Assembly: GCA_963742875.1 (NCBI GenBank)
Contig: CAVUNO010000017.1
Coordinates: forward strand, 186,001 to 250,000
DNA from: Bog-532 sp963742875
GTDB lineage: Bacteria; Actinomycetota; Actinomycetes; Streptosporangiales; Streptosporangiaceae
DNA: 64,000 nucleotides
Direction: 5' to 3'
Each line of letters opens with the position of its first letter. Position 1 is the first letter of the stretch. Below the pieces are notes generated by a model that was not told the origin of the DNA, searched no databases, and saw only the letters and a program-made list of their open reading frames with translations. The translations under genes were made by a program, and so were the position numbers. Shown here one piece after another: positions 33,399 through 42,984 of the stretch.

Positions 33399-34361
33399 TT
33401 ACCAGCCGCGGGACGCGTAATGCTGCTCGGCGGGCAGGTCGTCCAGGTTGATGCCGACCATCGGCTCGCCCAGGCCGCGGGACACCTTCGCGACCACGTC
33501 CGGGTCGTCGTGGAACGTCGTCGCCCTGACGATGGCCGCGGCGCGCTTGGCCGGGTCACCGGACTTGAAGATGCCGGAGCCGACGAACACGCCCTCCGCG
33601 CCCAGCTGCATCATCATCGCCGCGTCGGCCGGGGTGGCGATCCCGCCCGCGGTGAACAGCACGACGGGCAGCCGCCCGGCCGCGGCGACCTCGGCGACGA
33701 TCTCGTACGGCGCGCGCAGATCCCTGGCCGCGGTGAACAGCTCCTCTTCGGGCAGCGAGACGAGGCGGGCGATCTCGGCGCGGATCTGCCGCATGTGCCG
33801 GGTCGCCTCCACCACGTTGCCCGTGCCGGCCTCGCCCTTGGAACGGATCATGGCCGCGCCCTCGGCCAGCCGGCGCAGCGCCTCACCCAGGTTGGTCGCA
33901 CCGCAGACGAACGGGACGGTGAACTTCCACTTGTCCACGTGGTGGGCCTCGTCGGCCGGGGTCAGCACCTCGGACTCGTCGATGTAGTCGACGCCGATGG
34001 CCTGCAGCACCTGGGCCTCGGCGAAATGCCCGATCCGGCACTTGGCCATGACTGGGATCGAGACCGCCTCGATGATCCCGTCGATCATGTCCGGGTCGCT
34101 CATCCGCGCCACCCCACCCTGCGCCCGGATGTCGGCGGGCACCCGCTCCAGCGCCATCACCGCGACCGCGCCCGCGTCCTCAGCGATCTTCGCCTGATCG
34201 GCCGTGACGACGTCCATGATGACGCCGCCCTTGAGCATTTCCGCCATGCCCCGCTTGACCCGCGCCGTGCCAGCGGCGGCCGACTCGGCAGGGCCGTCAT
34301 TGGATGCGATGAGGACCTCGGTGGCCCTTTCCGGGCTGCCTGCGGAGTTGACGGTGGACAC
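33399..34361 (-). CDS. pdxS: Pyridoxal 5'-phosphate synthase lyase subunit PdxS
   Basis: The GTG at 34361 (VSTVNSAGSPERATEVLIAS) follows GTGAGG at good spacing and is preferred to the upstream TTG at 34397. 320 residues, a TIM barrel with KRGMAEMLKGGVIMDVVTAD (imine-forming Lys), MALERVPADIRAQGGVARMS, and the conserved Lys in RSKGEAGTGNVVEA. It condenses ribose-5-phosphate, glyceraldehyde-3-phosphate and ammonia. Ribose-5-phosphate links it to the rpiA/phosphoketolase pathway genes nearby. Confidence 0.97.
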   Translation of the reverse strand: MSTVNSAGSPERATEVLIASNDGPAESAAAGTARVKRGMAEMLKGGVIMDVVTADQAKIAEDAGAVAVMALERVPADIRAQGGVARMSDPDMIDGIIEAVSIPVMAKCRIGHFAEAQVLQAIGVDYIDESEVLTPADEAHHVDKWKFTVPFVCGATNLGEALRRLAEGAAMIRSKGEAGTGNVVEATRHMRQIRAEIARLVSLPEEELFTAARDLRAPYEIVAEVAAAGRLPVVLFTAGGIATPADAAMMMQLGAEGVFVGSGIFKSGDPAKRAAAIVRATTFHDDPDVVAKVSRGLGEPMVGINLDDLPAEQHYASRGW

Positions 34362-34516
34362 GCGAAACCTCACTTGATCGGTGGAGTACTCCAGCACTCA
34401 CACGTACGGACGCTGCCTATCTCCCTATGGTAGGTGTCACGCGGCGCGTGCTCGGTCTCGCCCGTGGCCGGGCGGGTCCGGCCCGGGGCCCGGACGGGTC
34501 TCACGCGGGGCCGGTC

Positions 34517-35077
34517 TCAGCCGGCCAGCCGGTGCAGGCCGGCGCCCGCGCCGTCACCGCCCTCCGCGACGAGTGAGTCGTCCATTTCGAAAAATTCCGG
34601 GAGCCCGGCGTTGCCCGCCAGGCGGAGCAGCCGGACCAGGGGCTTGCCCCGGGCCTCCCGGGTCACGGCGACCGCGTTGTTGTAGAACGTCCGGGCCACG
34701 AAGACCTGGTGCGCGGCGGCCTCGACCTCGGCCAGGAGCTCGTCGGCGCCGTCCATGCCGGTCAGCGAGGCCCGGAAGCCGGGCTGGGCGAACGCGGCGC
34801 GCAGGGCCCGGGACAGGTTGCTCTGCGCGAGCTCACTGCTCGGGCCGCCCCGGGCGTTGTGCGCCGCCTCGGCCAGCAGCAGACTGGTCGCTGGGTCGAG
34901 CAGACCTGAAGAGGCGAGCTCGAGCGCGACCGAACTGCGCCGGACGAGGGTGACGTCCAGAGCCGCCTGCGCCGCCTCCAGCCGGGTGTGCATCCGGTCC
35001 AGGCGCCCGGCCCGCCAGGACACGTACACGCCCAGGAACAGCAGGACCGCGGCGATGATGACGATGTTGGCGATCAT
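34517..35077 (-). CDS. Small membrane-anchored helical protein, function unknown (LemA-like)
   Basis: The ATG at 35077 (MIANIVIIAAVLLFLGVYVS) is 14 bases after the pimA stop. 186 residues: a single N-terminal membrane helix (2-20), then mostly helical sequence with RLDRMHTRLEAAQAALDVTL and VARTFYNNAVAVTREARGKP. The latter YNNAV word resembles LemA proteins. Streptomycetes carry a similar gene between pdxS and the mannosyltransferase gene. The LemA assignment is tentative. Confidence 0.75.
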   Translation of the reverse strand: MIANIVIIAAVLLFLGVYVSWRAGRLDRMHTRLEAAQAALDVTLVRRSSVALELASSGLLDPATSLLLAEAAHNARGGPSSELAQSNLSRALRAAFAQPGFRASLTGMDGADELLAEVEAAAHQVFVARTFYNNAVAVTREARGKPLVRLLRLAGNAGLPEFFEMDDSLVAEGGDGAGAGLHRLAG

Positions 35078-35090
35078 GGCGGATATCCCC

Positions 35091-36218
35091 TTAGTGAGCC
35101 ACGGCCACGGCGTCGGTGCCGAGCACGACGGTCTCGTAGACGGCCAGCACGTCCCGCGCCACCATGGTCCAGTCGTACGCGGCGACGGCGCTGGTCGCGG
35201 CGGCCGACAGCTGGGCGCGGCGGCCCGGGTCGTCGAGCAGCAGCCGGGCGGCCCGCGCGAGGTCGGCCGGGTCCCCGGTGGTGAACAGCTCGCCGGCCCT
35301 CCCGCCTTGCAGCACCCGCTGGAACGCGTCCAGGTCGCTGGCCACGATCGGCGCTCCCGCGGCCATGGCCTCGGCAAGCACGATGCCGAAGCTCTCACCG
35401 CCCGTGTTCGGGGCGCAGAAGACATCCACCGAGTGCAGCATCCGCACCTTGTCCTGGTCGCTGACCTGGCCGAGCAGGACGACGCGGTCGCGCAGCGGGG
35501 CGGGCACACGCTCGAGCACCTCGTAGGCGTCACCCGGGCCGGCGATGAGGAGCCGCAGCGCGGGCCGTTCGGTACCAAGGATTTCAAAAGCCTTCAGCAG
35601 GACCCCGAGCCCCTTGCGCGTCTCGTCCATCCGGCCCAGGAAGCCGATCGCGCCGCCTTCCCCGGGCCATCCGGGCAGCGGCTCGGCCACGGCGTAGCGG
35701 CGGGTGGCGACCCCGTTGGGGATGAGCACCGCGTCGCCGCCGAGATGCTCTACGAGCGTGGTCCGGGCGGCCTCGGACACCGCGATCCGGCCGTTGATCT
35801 TCTCCAGCGCGGTCAGCAGGGCCGGGCCGGCGGCGTGCATCACGCGCGACTTCGGGTTGGCGGTGTGCATGGTGGCGACGATCGGCCCGGAGGCAACCCA
35901 GCACGCCAGCAGGGACAGGCTCGGCGCGGCGGGCTCGTGCACGTGCAGCACGTCGAAGTTGCCCTCCTTGACCCACCGGCGGACGCGGCTGGCGGACAGG
36001 AACCCGAACGCGAGCCGGGCCACCGAGCCGTTATACGGCACCGGAACCGCCCGCCCGGCCGGCACCACGTAGTCGGGCAGCGGCGTGTCCTCATCGGCGG
36101 GTGAGATCACCGAGACGGTGTGACCGAGCTCAATCAGCGCCTCCGCGAGGTCCCTGATGTGCTGCTGTACGCCGCCGGGAACGTCCCAGGTGTACGGGCA
36201 CACGATCCCGATCTTCAT
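35091..36218 (-). CDS. pimA: Phosphatidyl-myo-inositol mannosyltransferase (PimA type, GT4)
   Basis: The ATG at 36218 gives MKIGIVCPYTWDVPGGVQQH, the PimA N-terminus, in ATGA overlap with the acyltransferase gene. 375 residues, GT-B fold: acceptor loop PGGVQQHI, the catalytic-area His in VATMHTANP, and the nucleotide-sugar motif GESFGIVLAEAMAAGAPIVA. It adds the first mannose from GDP-mannose to phosphatidylinositol on the cytoplasmic face. Operon with patA and pgsA. Confidence 0.94.
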   Translation of the reverse strand: MKIGIVCPYTWDVPGGVQQHIRDLAEALIELGHTVSVISPADEDTPLPDYVVPAGRAVPVPYNGSVARLAFGFLSASRVRRWVKEGNFDVLHVHEPAAPSLSLLACWVASGPIVATMHTANPKSRVMHAAGPALLTALEKINGRIAVSEAARTTLVEHLGGDAVLIPNGVATRRYAVAEPLPGWPGEGGAIGFLGRMDETRKGLGVLLKAFEILGTERPALRLLIAGPGDAYEVLERVPAPLRDRVVLLGQVSDQDKVRMLHSVDVFCAPNTGGESFGIVLAEAMAAGAPIVASDLDAFQRVLQGGRAGELFTTGDPADLARAARLLLDDPGRRAQLSAAATSAVAAYDWTMVARDVLAVYETVVLGTDAVAVAH

Positions 36219-37177
36219 CCGCCGGCCCCCCGAAGCGGCTCGGCGGGCTGGCCTGACTGGCCTGACTGGGCGGGCAGCCGGGCGGGGTCGAGGTCGGCGA
36301 GGAAGACTCGCTGCAGCATGTGCCAGTCCTGCGGGTGCTCGGTGATGCCCTTCTCGAAGTTCCGGGCGATCTCCTGGGTCATGGCCGCCGCCTTTTCCTT
36401 GCGGCTGCCCTCGGCCGGGACCGGGATCTCCGGGCTGGCGTGCGCGAACCAGCCCTCTTCGGTGAACCACAGCGTCACCGCGTGCAGTGCGGCGCCGGTC
36501 TGCACGGCGAGCGCGGCGGGCCCGGCGGCCATCCGCGCCTTCTCGCCGAAGAAGTCCACCTCGATCCCGCTTTCGGTGAGGTCGCGATCGCAGAGCAGGC
36601 ACACCAGATGCCCGGCGCGGAGCCGCTGGGCCAGCACGCCGAACACACCTCCGCCGCCCAGCGTCAGCACCTCCATGCCCAGGCCCTCGCGGAACGCGAG
36701 GAACATGTCGTATATCGACTCGGGCTTGAGCCGCTCGGCGACGGTGGCGAACTTGAGGCCGCGCGCGATGACGTACGCGCCGGCGACCTCCCAGTTGCCC
36801 ATGTGGGGCAGCGCGAAGATCACGCCCTTGCCGTTCGCCACCCTGGCGAGGGCCTCGTCGATGGCCGCGTTGACTTGCATGTCGCGGAGGATGCGTTCCT
36901 TGCCGACGGTGGGCAGCCGGAACACTTCCATCCAGTAGCGGCCGTAGGAGCGCATCCCGGCCCGGGAGGCGGCGCGCAGGTCCTTGCCGCTGGTACCCGG
37001 CCCGAGCACGCGCAGCAGGTTGCCCTCGAGGACCTGGACACCGTGCCCCTGGCGCCGCCAGGCGATCTCCGTCGCGGTGGTGAACGCCCAGCGCACCCAG
37101 GATTCGGGCAGGTGGCAGAGCGCCTTCCAGCCCAGCCAGAATCCCGTCCCGGCGAGCAGGTCCTTCACTCGAGACAA
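36215..37177 (-). CDS. patA: Phosphatidylinositol mannoside acyltransferase (PatA type)
   Basis: 320 residues, LPLAT/HtrB-like. The acyltransferase HxxxxE motif appears as ALPHMGNWEVAG. The other blocks are LVCLLCDRDL, VDFFGEKARMAAGPAALAV and the C-terminal QDWHMLQRVF. It acylates the mannose of PIM1 or PIM2 with acyl-CoA. It sits between pgsA and pimA as in mycobacteria. Confidence 0.93.
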   Translation of the reverse strand: MSRVKDLLAGTGFWLGWKALCHLPESWVRWAFTTATEIAWRRQGHGVQVLEGNLLRVLGPGTSGKDLRAASRAGMRSYGRYWMEVFRLPTVGKERILRDMQVNAAIDEALARVANGKGVIFALPHMGNWEVAGAYVIARGLKFATVAERLKPESIYDMFLAFREGLGMEVLTLGGGGVFGVLAQRLRAGHLVCLLCDRDLTESGIEVDFFGEKARMAAGPAALAVQTGAALHAVTLWFTEEGWFAHASPEIPVPAEGSRKEKAAAMTQEIARNFEKGITEHPQDWHMLQRVFLADLDPARLPAQSGQSGQPAEPLRGAGG

Positions 37178-37196
37178 CGCCCCGCGCCTCTCTGCC

Positions 37197-37985
37197 TTAT
37201 TCCACCGTCTGCGTGGCCGTAGTGGCCGGTGAGGCGTCGGTGCCCCCGGCGTCCCCGATGCCCGAGGCGTTGGTACACCCGGCGTCCCGGATGCCCGAGG
37301 CGTCGGTGTCCCCGGCGTCCTGCGCGCCCCCGGCCTTCTCGGCGTCCCCGGTGCCCTCGCTGTCCGGTGTGGGCGCCTGGGCCGTTAGGGCCATCATCCC
37401 CCGGCGGACGACGTACATCCGCTGGACCAGCGTTACGACGCTCGCCGCGGCCAGGCCCCAGAGGCCGATCTGAAGAATGTAGGGTACGCCGAGCCCGGAC
37501 AGGCCGACCGCCACGTAGGTGACGACCATCCGCTCGGGACGTTCGGCGATGCCCACGTTGGCCTTGACGCCGAGGCCCTCGGCCCGCGCCTTGACGTAGG
37601 ACACGAGCGCACCCGCGACCAGGCAGAACAGCGACACCCCGGCCAGCAGCAGGTTGTCGCCGCCGAGCACGAACCACGCGGCCAGGCCGGAGAACGTCGC
37701 CGCGTCCGCGACCCGGTCCATGGTGGAGTCCAGGAACGCACCCCAGGGGCCGCTGGTGCCCTTCAGCCGGGCCAGCACCCCGTCCAGCATGTCCAGGAAG
37801 ACGAAGATGGTGGCCACCAACGTGCCGAGGAACAGGTGCCCGGTCGGGTAGCCCCACAGCGTGCTGGCCGCCACGCCGACCGTGCCCGTCACGGTCACCA
37901 TGTTCGGCGTGACCGGGGTACGGGCCAGCACCTCACCCACCGGGGTCATCAGCCGGGTGAAGAACGGGCGCGCCTTGTTCAGCAT
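37197..37985 (-). CDS. pgsA: Phosphatidylinositol phosphate synthase (CDP-alcohol phosphotransferase)
   Basis: 262 residues with six membrane helices. The CDP-alcohol signature D-x2-DG-x2-AR-x8-G-x3-D-x3-D is complete across DMLDGVLARLKG and WGAFLDSTMD. In actinobacteria this enzyme joins CDP-diacylglycerol and inositol-1-phosphate, the first step to PIMs. The last 60 residues are a repetitive DAGxTDASGI tail encoded by an 18-bp-type repeat (37225-37330). The HIT gene, its normal neighbour, lies 18 kb away here. Confidence 0.95.
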   Translation of the reverse strand: MLNKARPFFTRLMTPVGEVLARTPVTPNMVTVTGTVGVAASTLWGYPTGHLFLGTLVATIFVFLDMLDGVLARLKGTSGPWGAFLDSTMDRVADAATFSGLAAWFVLGGDNLLLAGVSLFCLVAGALVSYVKARAEGLGVKANVGIAERPERMVVTYVAVGLSGLGVPYILQIGLWGLAAASVVTLVQRMYVVRRGMMALTAQAPTPDSEGTGDAEKAGGAQDAGDTDASGIRDAGCTNASGIGDAGGTDASPATTATQTVE

Positions 37986-38151
37986 GGCCGTTAGATCTTA
38001 ACGTCGGCAGGCGACCAACGTGTCACGCGGATATTTCCGGCCGCTTTCCGGTAACCTGCCCGATTCTCAGCAGGGGTCTTGTGGTAACGCCGCCGACGGG
38101 TTCAGGCTGAACGCACGGCAGCAGCGCAGCACCTACACAGGAGGCGACGGG

Positions 38152-40305
38152 ATGGCGGATACAACAGGCACATCAGGGGCCGCCGGAGGCGTACCACTGG
38201 CCGGCCAGCCGGGCAAGATTCGCAATGTCGCGCTGGTCGGCCATTCCGGCGCGGGCAAGACGACACTCGTCGAGGCCCTGCTGAACGAGACCGGCACCAT
38301 CCAGCGGCCCGGCCGGGTCGAGGACGGGACCACGGTCAGCGACTTCGACGAGATCGAGGTCCGGCAGGGGCGCTCGGTCAACCTCACCCTCTCCCCCATC
38401 ACCCACGCGGGCGTCAAGGTCAACCTCCTGGACACGCCCGGGTACGCCGACTTCACCGGGGACCTGCGGGCCGGCCTGCGCGGGGCGGACTCGGCCCTGT
38501 TCGCGGTGGCGGCCACCGAGGGTGTGGACGGCCTGACCCGCATGCTGTGGGAGGAGTGCGCGCGTGTCGGGATGCCGCGCGCGGTCGTCATCACCAAGAT
38601 CGACCACCAGCGCGCCGACTTCGAGGCCGCGCTGGCCGCATGCCGGGAGGCGTTCGGCGAGGCCGTGGCTCCGCTGTACCTGCCGGTCTCCGACGGGGAG
38701 GGGTCATCGGTCCGCGGCCTGATCGGGCTGCTGTCGCAGAAGATGTTCGACTACTCCGGCCCGGAACGCACCGAGCGCGCCCCGGACCCGGCCGACGCCG
38801 ACCGGATGGAAAGCCTCCGCAGTGAGCTGATCGAGGGCATCATCCAGGAGAGCGAAGACGAGACCCTCATGGAGCGGTATCTGTCCGGCGAGGAGATCGA
38901 CCCGAAGGTCCTGATCGAGGACCTGGAGAAGGCCGTGGCGCGGGGCAGTTTCTACCCGGTGCTCGCCGTGTCCTCCCCGCGCGGCATCGGCATGGCGGAG
39001 CTGCTGGAGGTGATGACCCAGGCCTTCCCGTCGCCCGAGGAGCACCCGCTGCCCATGGTCACCACCCTCGATGGCACCCCGGTCACCGGGCTGTCCTGCG
39101 ACCCGGCCGGCCAGCTGCTCGCCGAGGTCGTCAAGACCACCTCCGACCCCTACGTCGGCCGGGTGAGCCTGGTGCGCGTGTTCTCCGGGACGCTGCGGGC
39201 CGACGCGGCCGTGCACGTGTCCGGTCACGGGCGCGTCGGGCAGGGCCACGCCGACCATGACACCGACGAGCGGATCGGCGCGCTGACCTGCCCGCTCGGC
39301 AAGCAGCAGCGGGCCGTCACCGAGGCCGTGGCCGGGGACATCTGCGCCGTGGCCAAGCTGGCCACCGCGGAGACCGGCGACACGCTGTCCGGCAAGGACG
39401 AGCCGCTGCTGATGGAGCCGTGGGTGATGCCGGAGCCGCTGCTGCCGATCGCCGTCTCGGCCAAGTCCAAGGCCGACGACGACAAGATGTCCCAGGCGCT
39501 GTCCCGGCTGGTGGCCGAGGACCCCACCCTGCGGCTCGAGAACAACCCGGAGACGCACCAGCTCGTGCTGTGGTGCATGGGCGAGGCCCACGTCGACGTA
39601 CTGCTCGACCGGCTGTCCGGGCGTTACGGCGTGGCGGTGGAGACCTCGGCGCCGCGCGTCCCGCTGCGGGAGACGATCGCGGGCAAGGCGCACGGCCTGG
39701 GCCGGAACGTGAAGCAGACCGGCGGCCACGGCGAATACGCGATCTGCCACATCGAGGTCGAGCCGATGCCCGGCAACGCCGGCTTCGAGTTCGTGGACAA
39801 GGTCGTCGGCGGCGTGGTGCCGCGCCAGTTCATCCCGTCGGTGGAGAAGGGCGTCCGGTCCCAGATGGAGCAGGGCGTGGTCGCGGGCTACCCCATGGTG
39901 GGGCTGCGGGTCACGCTGTACGACGGCAAGGCCCACTCGGTGGACTCCTCCGACATGGCGTTCCAGAAGGCGGGCCGCGCCGCACTGCGGGACGCGGTCG
40001 ACAAGGCGCAGTCCATGCTGCTCGAGCCGGTCGATGAGGTGTCCGTGCTGGTGCCCGACGATTACGTCGGCGCGGTCATGTCCGATCTGTCCTCGCGCCG
40101 GGGCCGGGTACTGGGCACCGAGCCGGTGCCGGTCGGCCGGACGCTGGTCAAGGCGGAGATCCCCGAACTGGAGATCACCCGGTACACGATCGACCTGCGG
40201 TCGGTGTCGCACGGAACCGGCTCGTTCAGCCGCTCCTACCTGCGTCACGAGCCCCTCCCCGCGCACCTGGCCGCCAAGATCGCCGAAGAGTCCAAGGAGG
40301 GTTAG
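38152..40305 (+). CDS. fusA2: Elongation factor G-like GTPase (EF-G2 type)
   Basis: ATG 38152 with AGGAGG ten bases upstream; the longer frame to 38020 is not conserved. 717 residues. G1 GHSGAGKTT and G3 DTPGYADF are normal. G4 is TKID rather than the usual NKxD (AVVITKIDHQRA). Domain II carries a HGRVGQGHADHDTDER insertion. Domains III-V (RETIAGKAHGLGRNVKQTGG, GVVAGYPMVGLRVTLYDGKA) are complete. This is not the main fusA, which lies with rpsL/rpsG/tuf elsewhere. Roles of such paralogs in actinobacteria are poorly known. It diverges from pgsA. Confidence 0.92.
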   Translation: MADTTGTSGAAGGVPLAGQPGKIRNVALVGHSGAGKTTLVEALLNETGTIQRPGRVEDGTTVSDFDEIEVRQGRSVNLTLSPITHAGVKVNLLDTPGYADFTGDLRAGLRGADSALFAVAATEGVDGLTRMLWEECARVGMPRAVVITKIDHQRADFEAALAACREAFGEAVAPLYLPVSDGEGSSVRGLIGLLSQKMFDYSGPERTERAPDPADADRMESLRSELIEGIIQESEDETLMERYLSGEEIDPKVLIEDLEKAVARGSFYPVLAVSSPRGIGMAELLEVMTQAFPSPEEHPLPMVTTLDGTPVTGLSCDPAGQLLAEVVKTTSDPYVGRVSLVRVFSGTLRADAAVHVSGHGRVGQGHADHDTDERIGALTCPLGKQQRAVTEAVAGDICAVAKLATAETGDTLSGKDEPLLMEPWVMPEPLLPIAVSAKSKADDDKMSQALSRLVAEDPTLRLENNPETHQLVLWCMGEAHVDVLLDRLSGRYGVAVETSAPRVPLRETIAGKAHGLGRNVKQTGGHGEYAICHIEVEPMPGNAGFEFVDKVVGGVVPRQFIPSVEKGVRSQMEQGVVAGYPMVGLRVTLYDGKAHSVDSSDMAFQKAGRAALRDAVDKAQSMLLEPVDEVSVLVPDDYVGAVMSDLSSRRGRVLGTEPVPVGRTLVKAEIPELEITRYTIDLRSVSHGTGSFSRSYLRHEPLPAHLAAKIAEESKEG

Positions 40306-41029
40306 GGAGGGCTGCACGCCAATCCGGTGCGGTCTTTCCGCAGTACAGGGAGACGCGACAAACCCGAAAACGTATCGCTACTGGCGGCTGCGTTCCCGTC
40401 GGTTGCGGAGGCCGCGTCGGCGGCGATGGGATCGTCGTCGCCGGCGCGGGCGAGCAGGGCTGCCACGATCCCGGGTGTTGTATCGGTGATGGTCGCGTGG
40501 ATGGTGGCTTGCCGGATAATGCACTCGATTTTTAATGGCCGCCGGTTAATTACCGGTCCGTATTTCCGGCTTTTCCCGGGCCCGTTGGCTGGTTCTTATT
40601 TGTGCGTTCGTGCATTTGCCGGGCCTGGCTTCCACCCCGGCCTGCTACGGCCGCAAGCGGCGGCCACGGAAGCTATCGAGGAGGACGGGGCGAGGAGGAC
40701 GGGGCGAGGAGCAGGGCACAACGATCAGCTCAGGCCGGACGAAGGCCCCCGTGGCCATTAGCGTCATTAACCCGGTAACGAAGGGTCTTACGGACATTCG
40801 TGGGCAGCCGATCCTGCTGACCGGACGACATGGGAGCCCGGACGGCCCCGGATCCCCAAGCTGATGGCGCAACTTCATTGTCGCGGATTATTCATTGGCA
40901 TGCCATTTCCTGTAACCATGCCAGGAGCCTCGCTCACCGATCATGGCCATGTGCGCGGCGTACGCCGCGTTGGGTGTGGACCGACTGAGCGCGGCCCCCG
41001 GACTCAGTCACGAACGTTAGGGCAGAGAC
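40306..41029 (+). other. 724-bp region without a supported gene; several symmetric sites
   Basis: Frames here are short or Arg-rich. Notable sites: CCGGT-TAATT-ACCGG (40542-40556) in an AT-rich patch with TTTTTAAT; a doubled GAGGACGGGGCGAG (about 40679-40708); and a 16-bp perfect palindrome CGCGGCGTACGCCGCG at 40954-40969, about 60 bases before the HAD gene. This is the left edge of the accessory region. Confidence 0.5.
40954..40969. promoter_or_regulatory. 16-bp palindrome upstream of the HAD phosphatase gene
   Basis: CGCGGCGTACGCCGCG reads the same on both strands and sits 61 bases upstream of the ATG at 41030. It is a candidate operator; no regulator is identifiable. Confidence 0.35.
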
Positions 41030-41890
41030 ATGGCTGACGCTTCTATTCCAGCGACCGTGACGATCGCCGGGGTCTTGGCGGACGTAGATGGCACCCTGGT
41101 CACCAAGAACAAGGCGCTGACTCCGCGTGCGATCGCAGCGATCGAGCGGCTGCACGAGCGTGGGGTGCTGTTCGCGATCACCAGCGGACGCCCGCCGCGT
41201 GGCATGCGCATGCTGGTCCACCCGCTTGAAATGCGCGGGCCGATGGCTGCCTTCAACGGCGGGATCATCGCCCAGCCGGACATGACCATCGTCGACGAAC
41301 AGGCCGTCCCGGACGATTGCACGCCGGCCGTCATTGACACGATCCGCGCGCATGGCCTCTACGTCTGGATCTACCGCGCTGCCGAGTGGTACGTCACCGA
41401 TCCCCATGCGCCGCACGCGCAGCGGGAAGCCTCGACCGTCCAGTTTCAGCCAACGGTGGTGCCCAGCTACGACGGTCTCCTCGATCGGGTAGTCAAGATC
41501 GTCGGCGTCAGCGACGACCACGACCAGGTCGCGCGGTGCGAGGCCGCGGTGCAGGAACAGTTCGGGGCACACGTCTCAGCCGCCCGATCGCAGCCGCACT
41601 ATGTCGATGTGACGCACCCGACGGCGAACAAGGGTGCCGTGGTCGAGCGCATGTCGGGCTACTACCAGATCCCGCTAGAGCAGATCGCCACGCTCGGCGA
41701 CCAGCCGAACGATGTCCTGATGTTCGAGCGGAGCGGCTTGAGCATCGCGATGGGCAACGCGAGCGAGGAGGTGCAGCGGGAAGCCACCTGCGTGACGGCC
41801 TCCAACGAGGACGAGGGCTTCGCCAGGGCTGTCGAGGAGTTCATCCTGCCGCGGGCGGTGGCCGCTCCCGTGATCCCCCTGGCCGGGTAG
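41030..41890 (+). CDS. HAD-superfamily (Cof/IIB) sugar phosphatase
   Basis: 286 residues. HAD motif I is LADVDGTLVT, motif II FAITSGRPPRGM, motif III Lys in THPTANKGAVVE and motif IV TLGDQPNDVLMF (GDxxND form). The C2B cap lies about residues 90-190. Such enzymes dephosphorylate sugar phosphates or PLP. First gene of the carbohydrate cluster, upstream of rpiA. The exact substrate is not deducible. Confidence 0.9.
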   Translation: MADASIPATVTIAGVLADVDGTLVTKNKALTPRAIAAIERLHERGVLFAITSGRPPRGMRMLVHPLEMRGPMAAFNGGIIAQPDMTIVDEQAVPDDCTPAVIDTIRAHGLYVWIYRAAEWYVTDPHAPHAQREASTVQFQPTVVPSYDGLLDRVVKIVGVSDDHDQVARCEAAVQEQFGAHVSAARSQPHYVDVTHPTANKGAVVERMSGYYQIPLEQIATLGDQPNDVLMFERSGLSIAMGNASEEVQREATCVTASNEDEGFARAVEEFILPRAVAAPVIPLAG

Positions 41891-41905
41891 ACAAGGACGG
41901 GACTC

Positions 41906-42043
41906 ATGCCGCTGATCGGAGACATTGACGGCATCAGGACCCACCTGGCCGTATTCACTAAGTGCGCAGTTGCAGCGGCAGGCATGTTAGGACGACCGCG
42001 CCGGTCGAACGAGCGACGCACCGTTCTTCGACCTAGGCGGTGA
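41906..42043 (+). CDS. Possible 45-residue protein between the HAD gene and rpiA
   Basis: The ATG at 41906 follows AAGGA and lies 15 bases after the HAD stop. MPLIGDIDGIRTHLAVFTKC is protein-like; the C-terminal half (GRPRRSNERRTVLRPRR) is basic and may reflect frame loss. It could be a remnant of a larger gene. No family recognised. Confidence 0.3.
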   Translation: MPLIGDIDGIRTHLAVFTKCAVAAAGMLGRPRRSNERRTVLRPRR

Positions 42044-42080
42044 ATTCGCCGTAACCTGGAGTCATCGGCCTGCTTCCCCT

Positions 42081-42108
42081 TCAGGTATGCAATCTCAGGT
42101 ATGCAATC
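42081..42108. repeat. 14-bp direct repeat upstream of rpiA
   Basis: TCAGGTATGCAATC occurs twice in tandem, 22 bases before the rpiA start. Possibly an operator pair. Confidence 0.45.
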
Positions 42109-42129
42109 GAGCTTTGGAGTCTTCGGGTC

Positions 42130-42783
42130 ATGAGCGTCGAGCGGGAGAAGGAGGTCGCCGCGGAGGCGGCGGCCGAGCTGGTCGAAGACGGCATGACCGT
42201 CGGGCTGGGCACCGGCTCGACGGTGGCGTTCCTGCTCCCCGCCCTGGCGCGGCGGTCGCTCGACATCGTGTGTGCCGCGACTTCGCTGCGCACCGAACAC
42301 GTCGCGCGCGAGCTGGGCCTGCGGATGGAGGCCGTCGCGAGCATCGACCGGTTCGATCTGACCATCGATGGCGCGGACCAGATTGCCCCCGACGGCTGGC
42401 TGGTCAAAGGCGGCGGCGCGGCGCACACCCGGGAAAAGATCGTCGCGGGGACTGCCGACCGCTTCATCGTCATCGCCGACTCCACCAAGCCGGTGCAGGC
42501 CCTGCACAGTCCGGTCCCGCTGGAGCTGCTGTCCTTCGGGCTGCGCGCCACGATGCGCCGGGTCGGGCCGGTCTCGCTGCGCGACGTCCCGCCCAGCCCG
42601 GACGGTGGCGTGATCGCGGACTACCACGGGCCGGTGGACGATCCGGCGGCGCTGGCTGCCTGGCTGTCCTCGACGCCCGGTGTGGTCGAGCACGGCCTGT
42701 TCCCGCCGGAGATGGTGGCGACGGCCCTGGTGGGCCGGGGTGGGTCGGTTGACCGGATCGACTTCGAGCGCATTGCGTCCTGA
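42130..42783 (+). CDS. rpiA: Ribose-5-phosphate isomerase A
   Basis: 217 residues. GLGTGSTVAFLLPAL (phosphate-binding), DLTIDGADQIAPDG (catalytic Asp pair), KGGGAAHTREKIVA (catalytic Glu/Lys region) and IADSTKPVQAL are all present. It interconverts ribulose-5-P and ribose-5-P, supplying the pentose pool used by phosphoketolase and PdxS. It converges on the transketolase fragment. Confidence 0.95.
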   Translation: MSVEREKEVAAEAAAELVEDGMTVGLGTGSTVAFLLPALARRSLDIVCAATSLRTEHVARELGLRMEAVASIDRFDLTIDGADQIAPDGWLVKGGGAAHTREKIVAGTADRFIVIADSTKPVQALHSPVPLELLSFGLRATMRRVGPVSLRDVPPSPDGGVIADYHGPVDDPAALAAWLSSTPGVVEHGLFPPEMVATALVGRGGSVDRIDFERIAS

Positions 42784-42984
42784 CCGGTCGGCCCCGGGCG
42801 TGCGGTGCACTGGCCGCCCGCCGGCGCACCGCGGTTCGCGTCCCGACGGCGCCATCGGGGCCCTCAGGTCGTCACTCGGATGGAACGAATGGAACCTGCC
42901 ACCGGTGGAATCTGCCACTGGCCGCAAGCGCCGCACGGCGGTGGCACCCGTCGCCCCCTCCATCTGGAGTTCGTTCACCACGTG

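Noticed and set aside
34517..35587. 356-residue protein starting inside pimA
   Set aside because: The upstream 170 residues are a Ser/Arg/Pro-rich shadow of pimA; the real start is the ATG at 35077.
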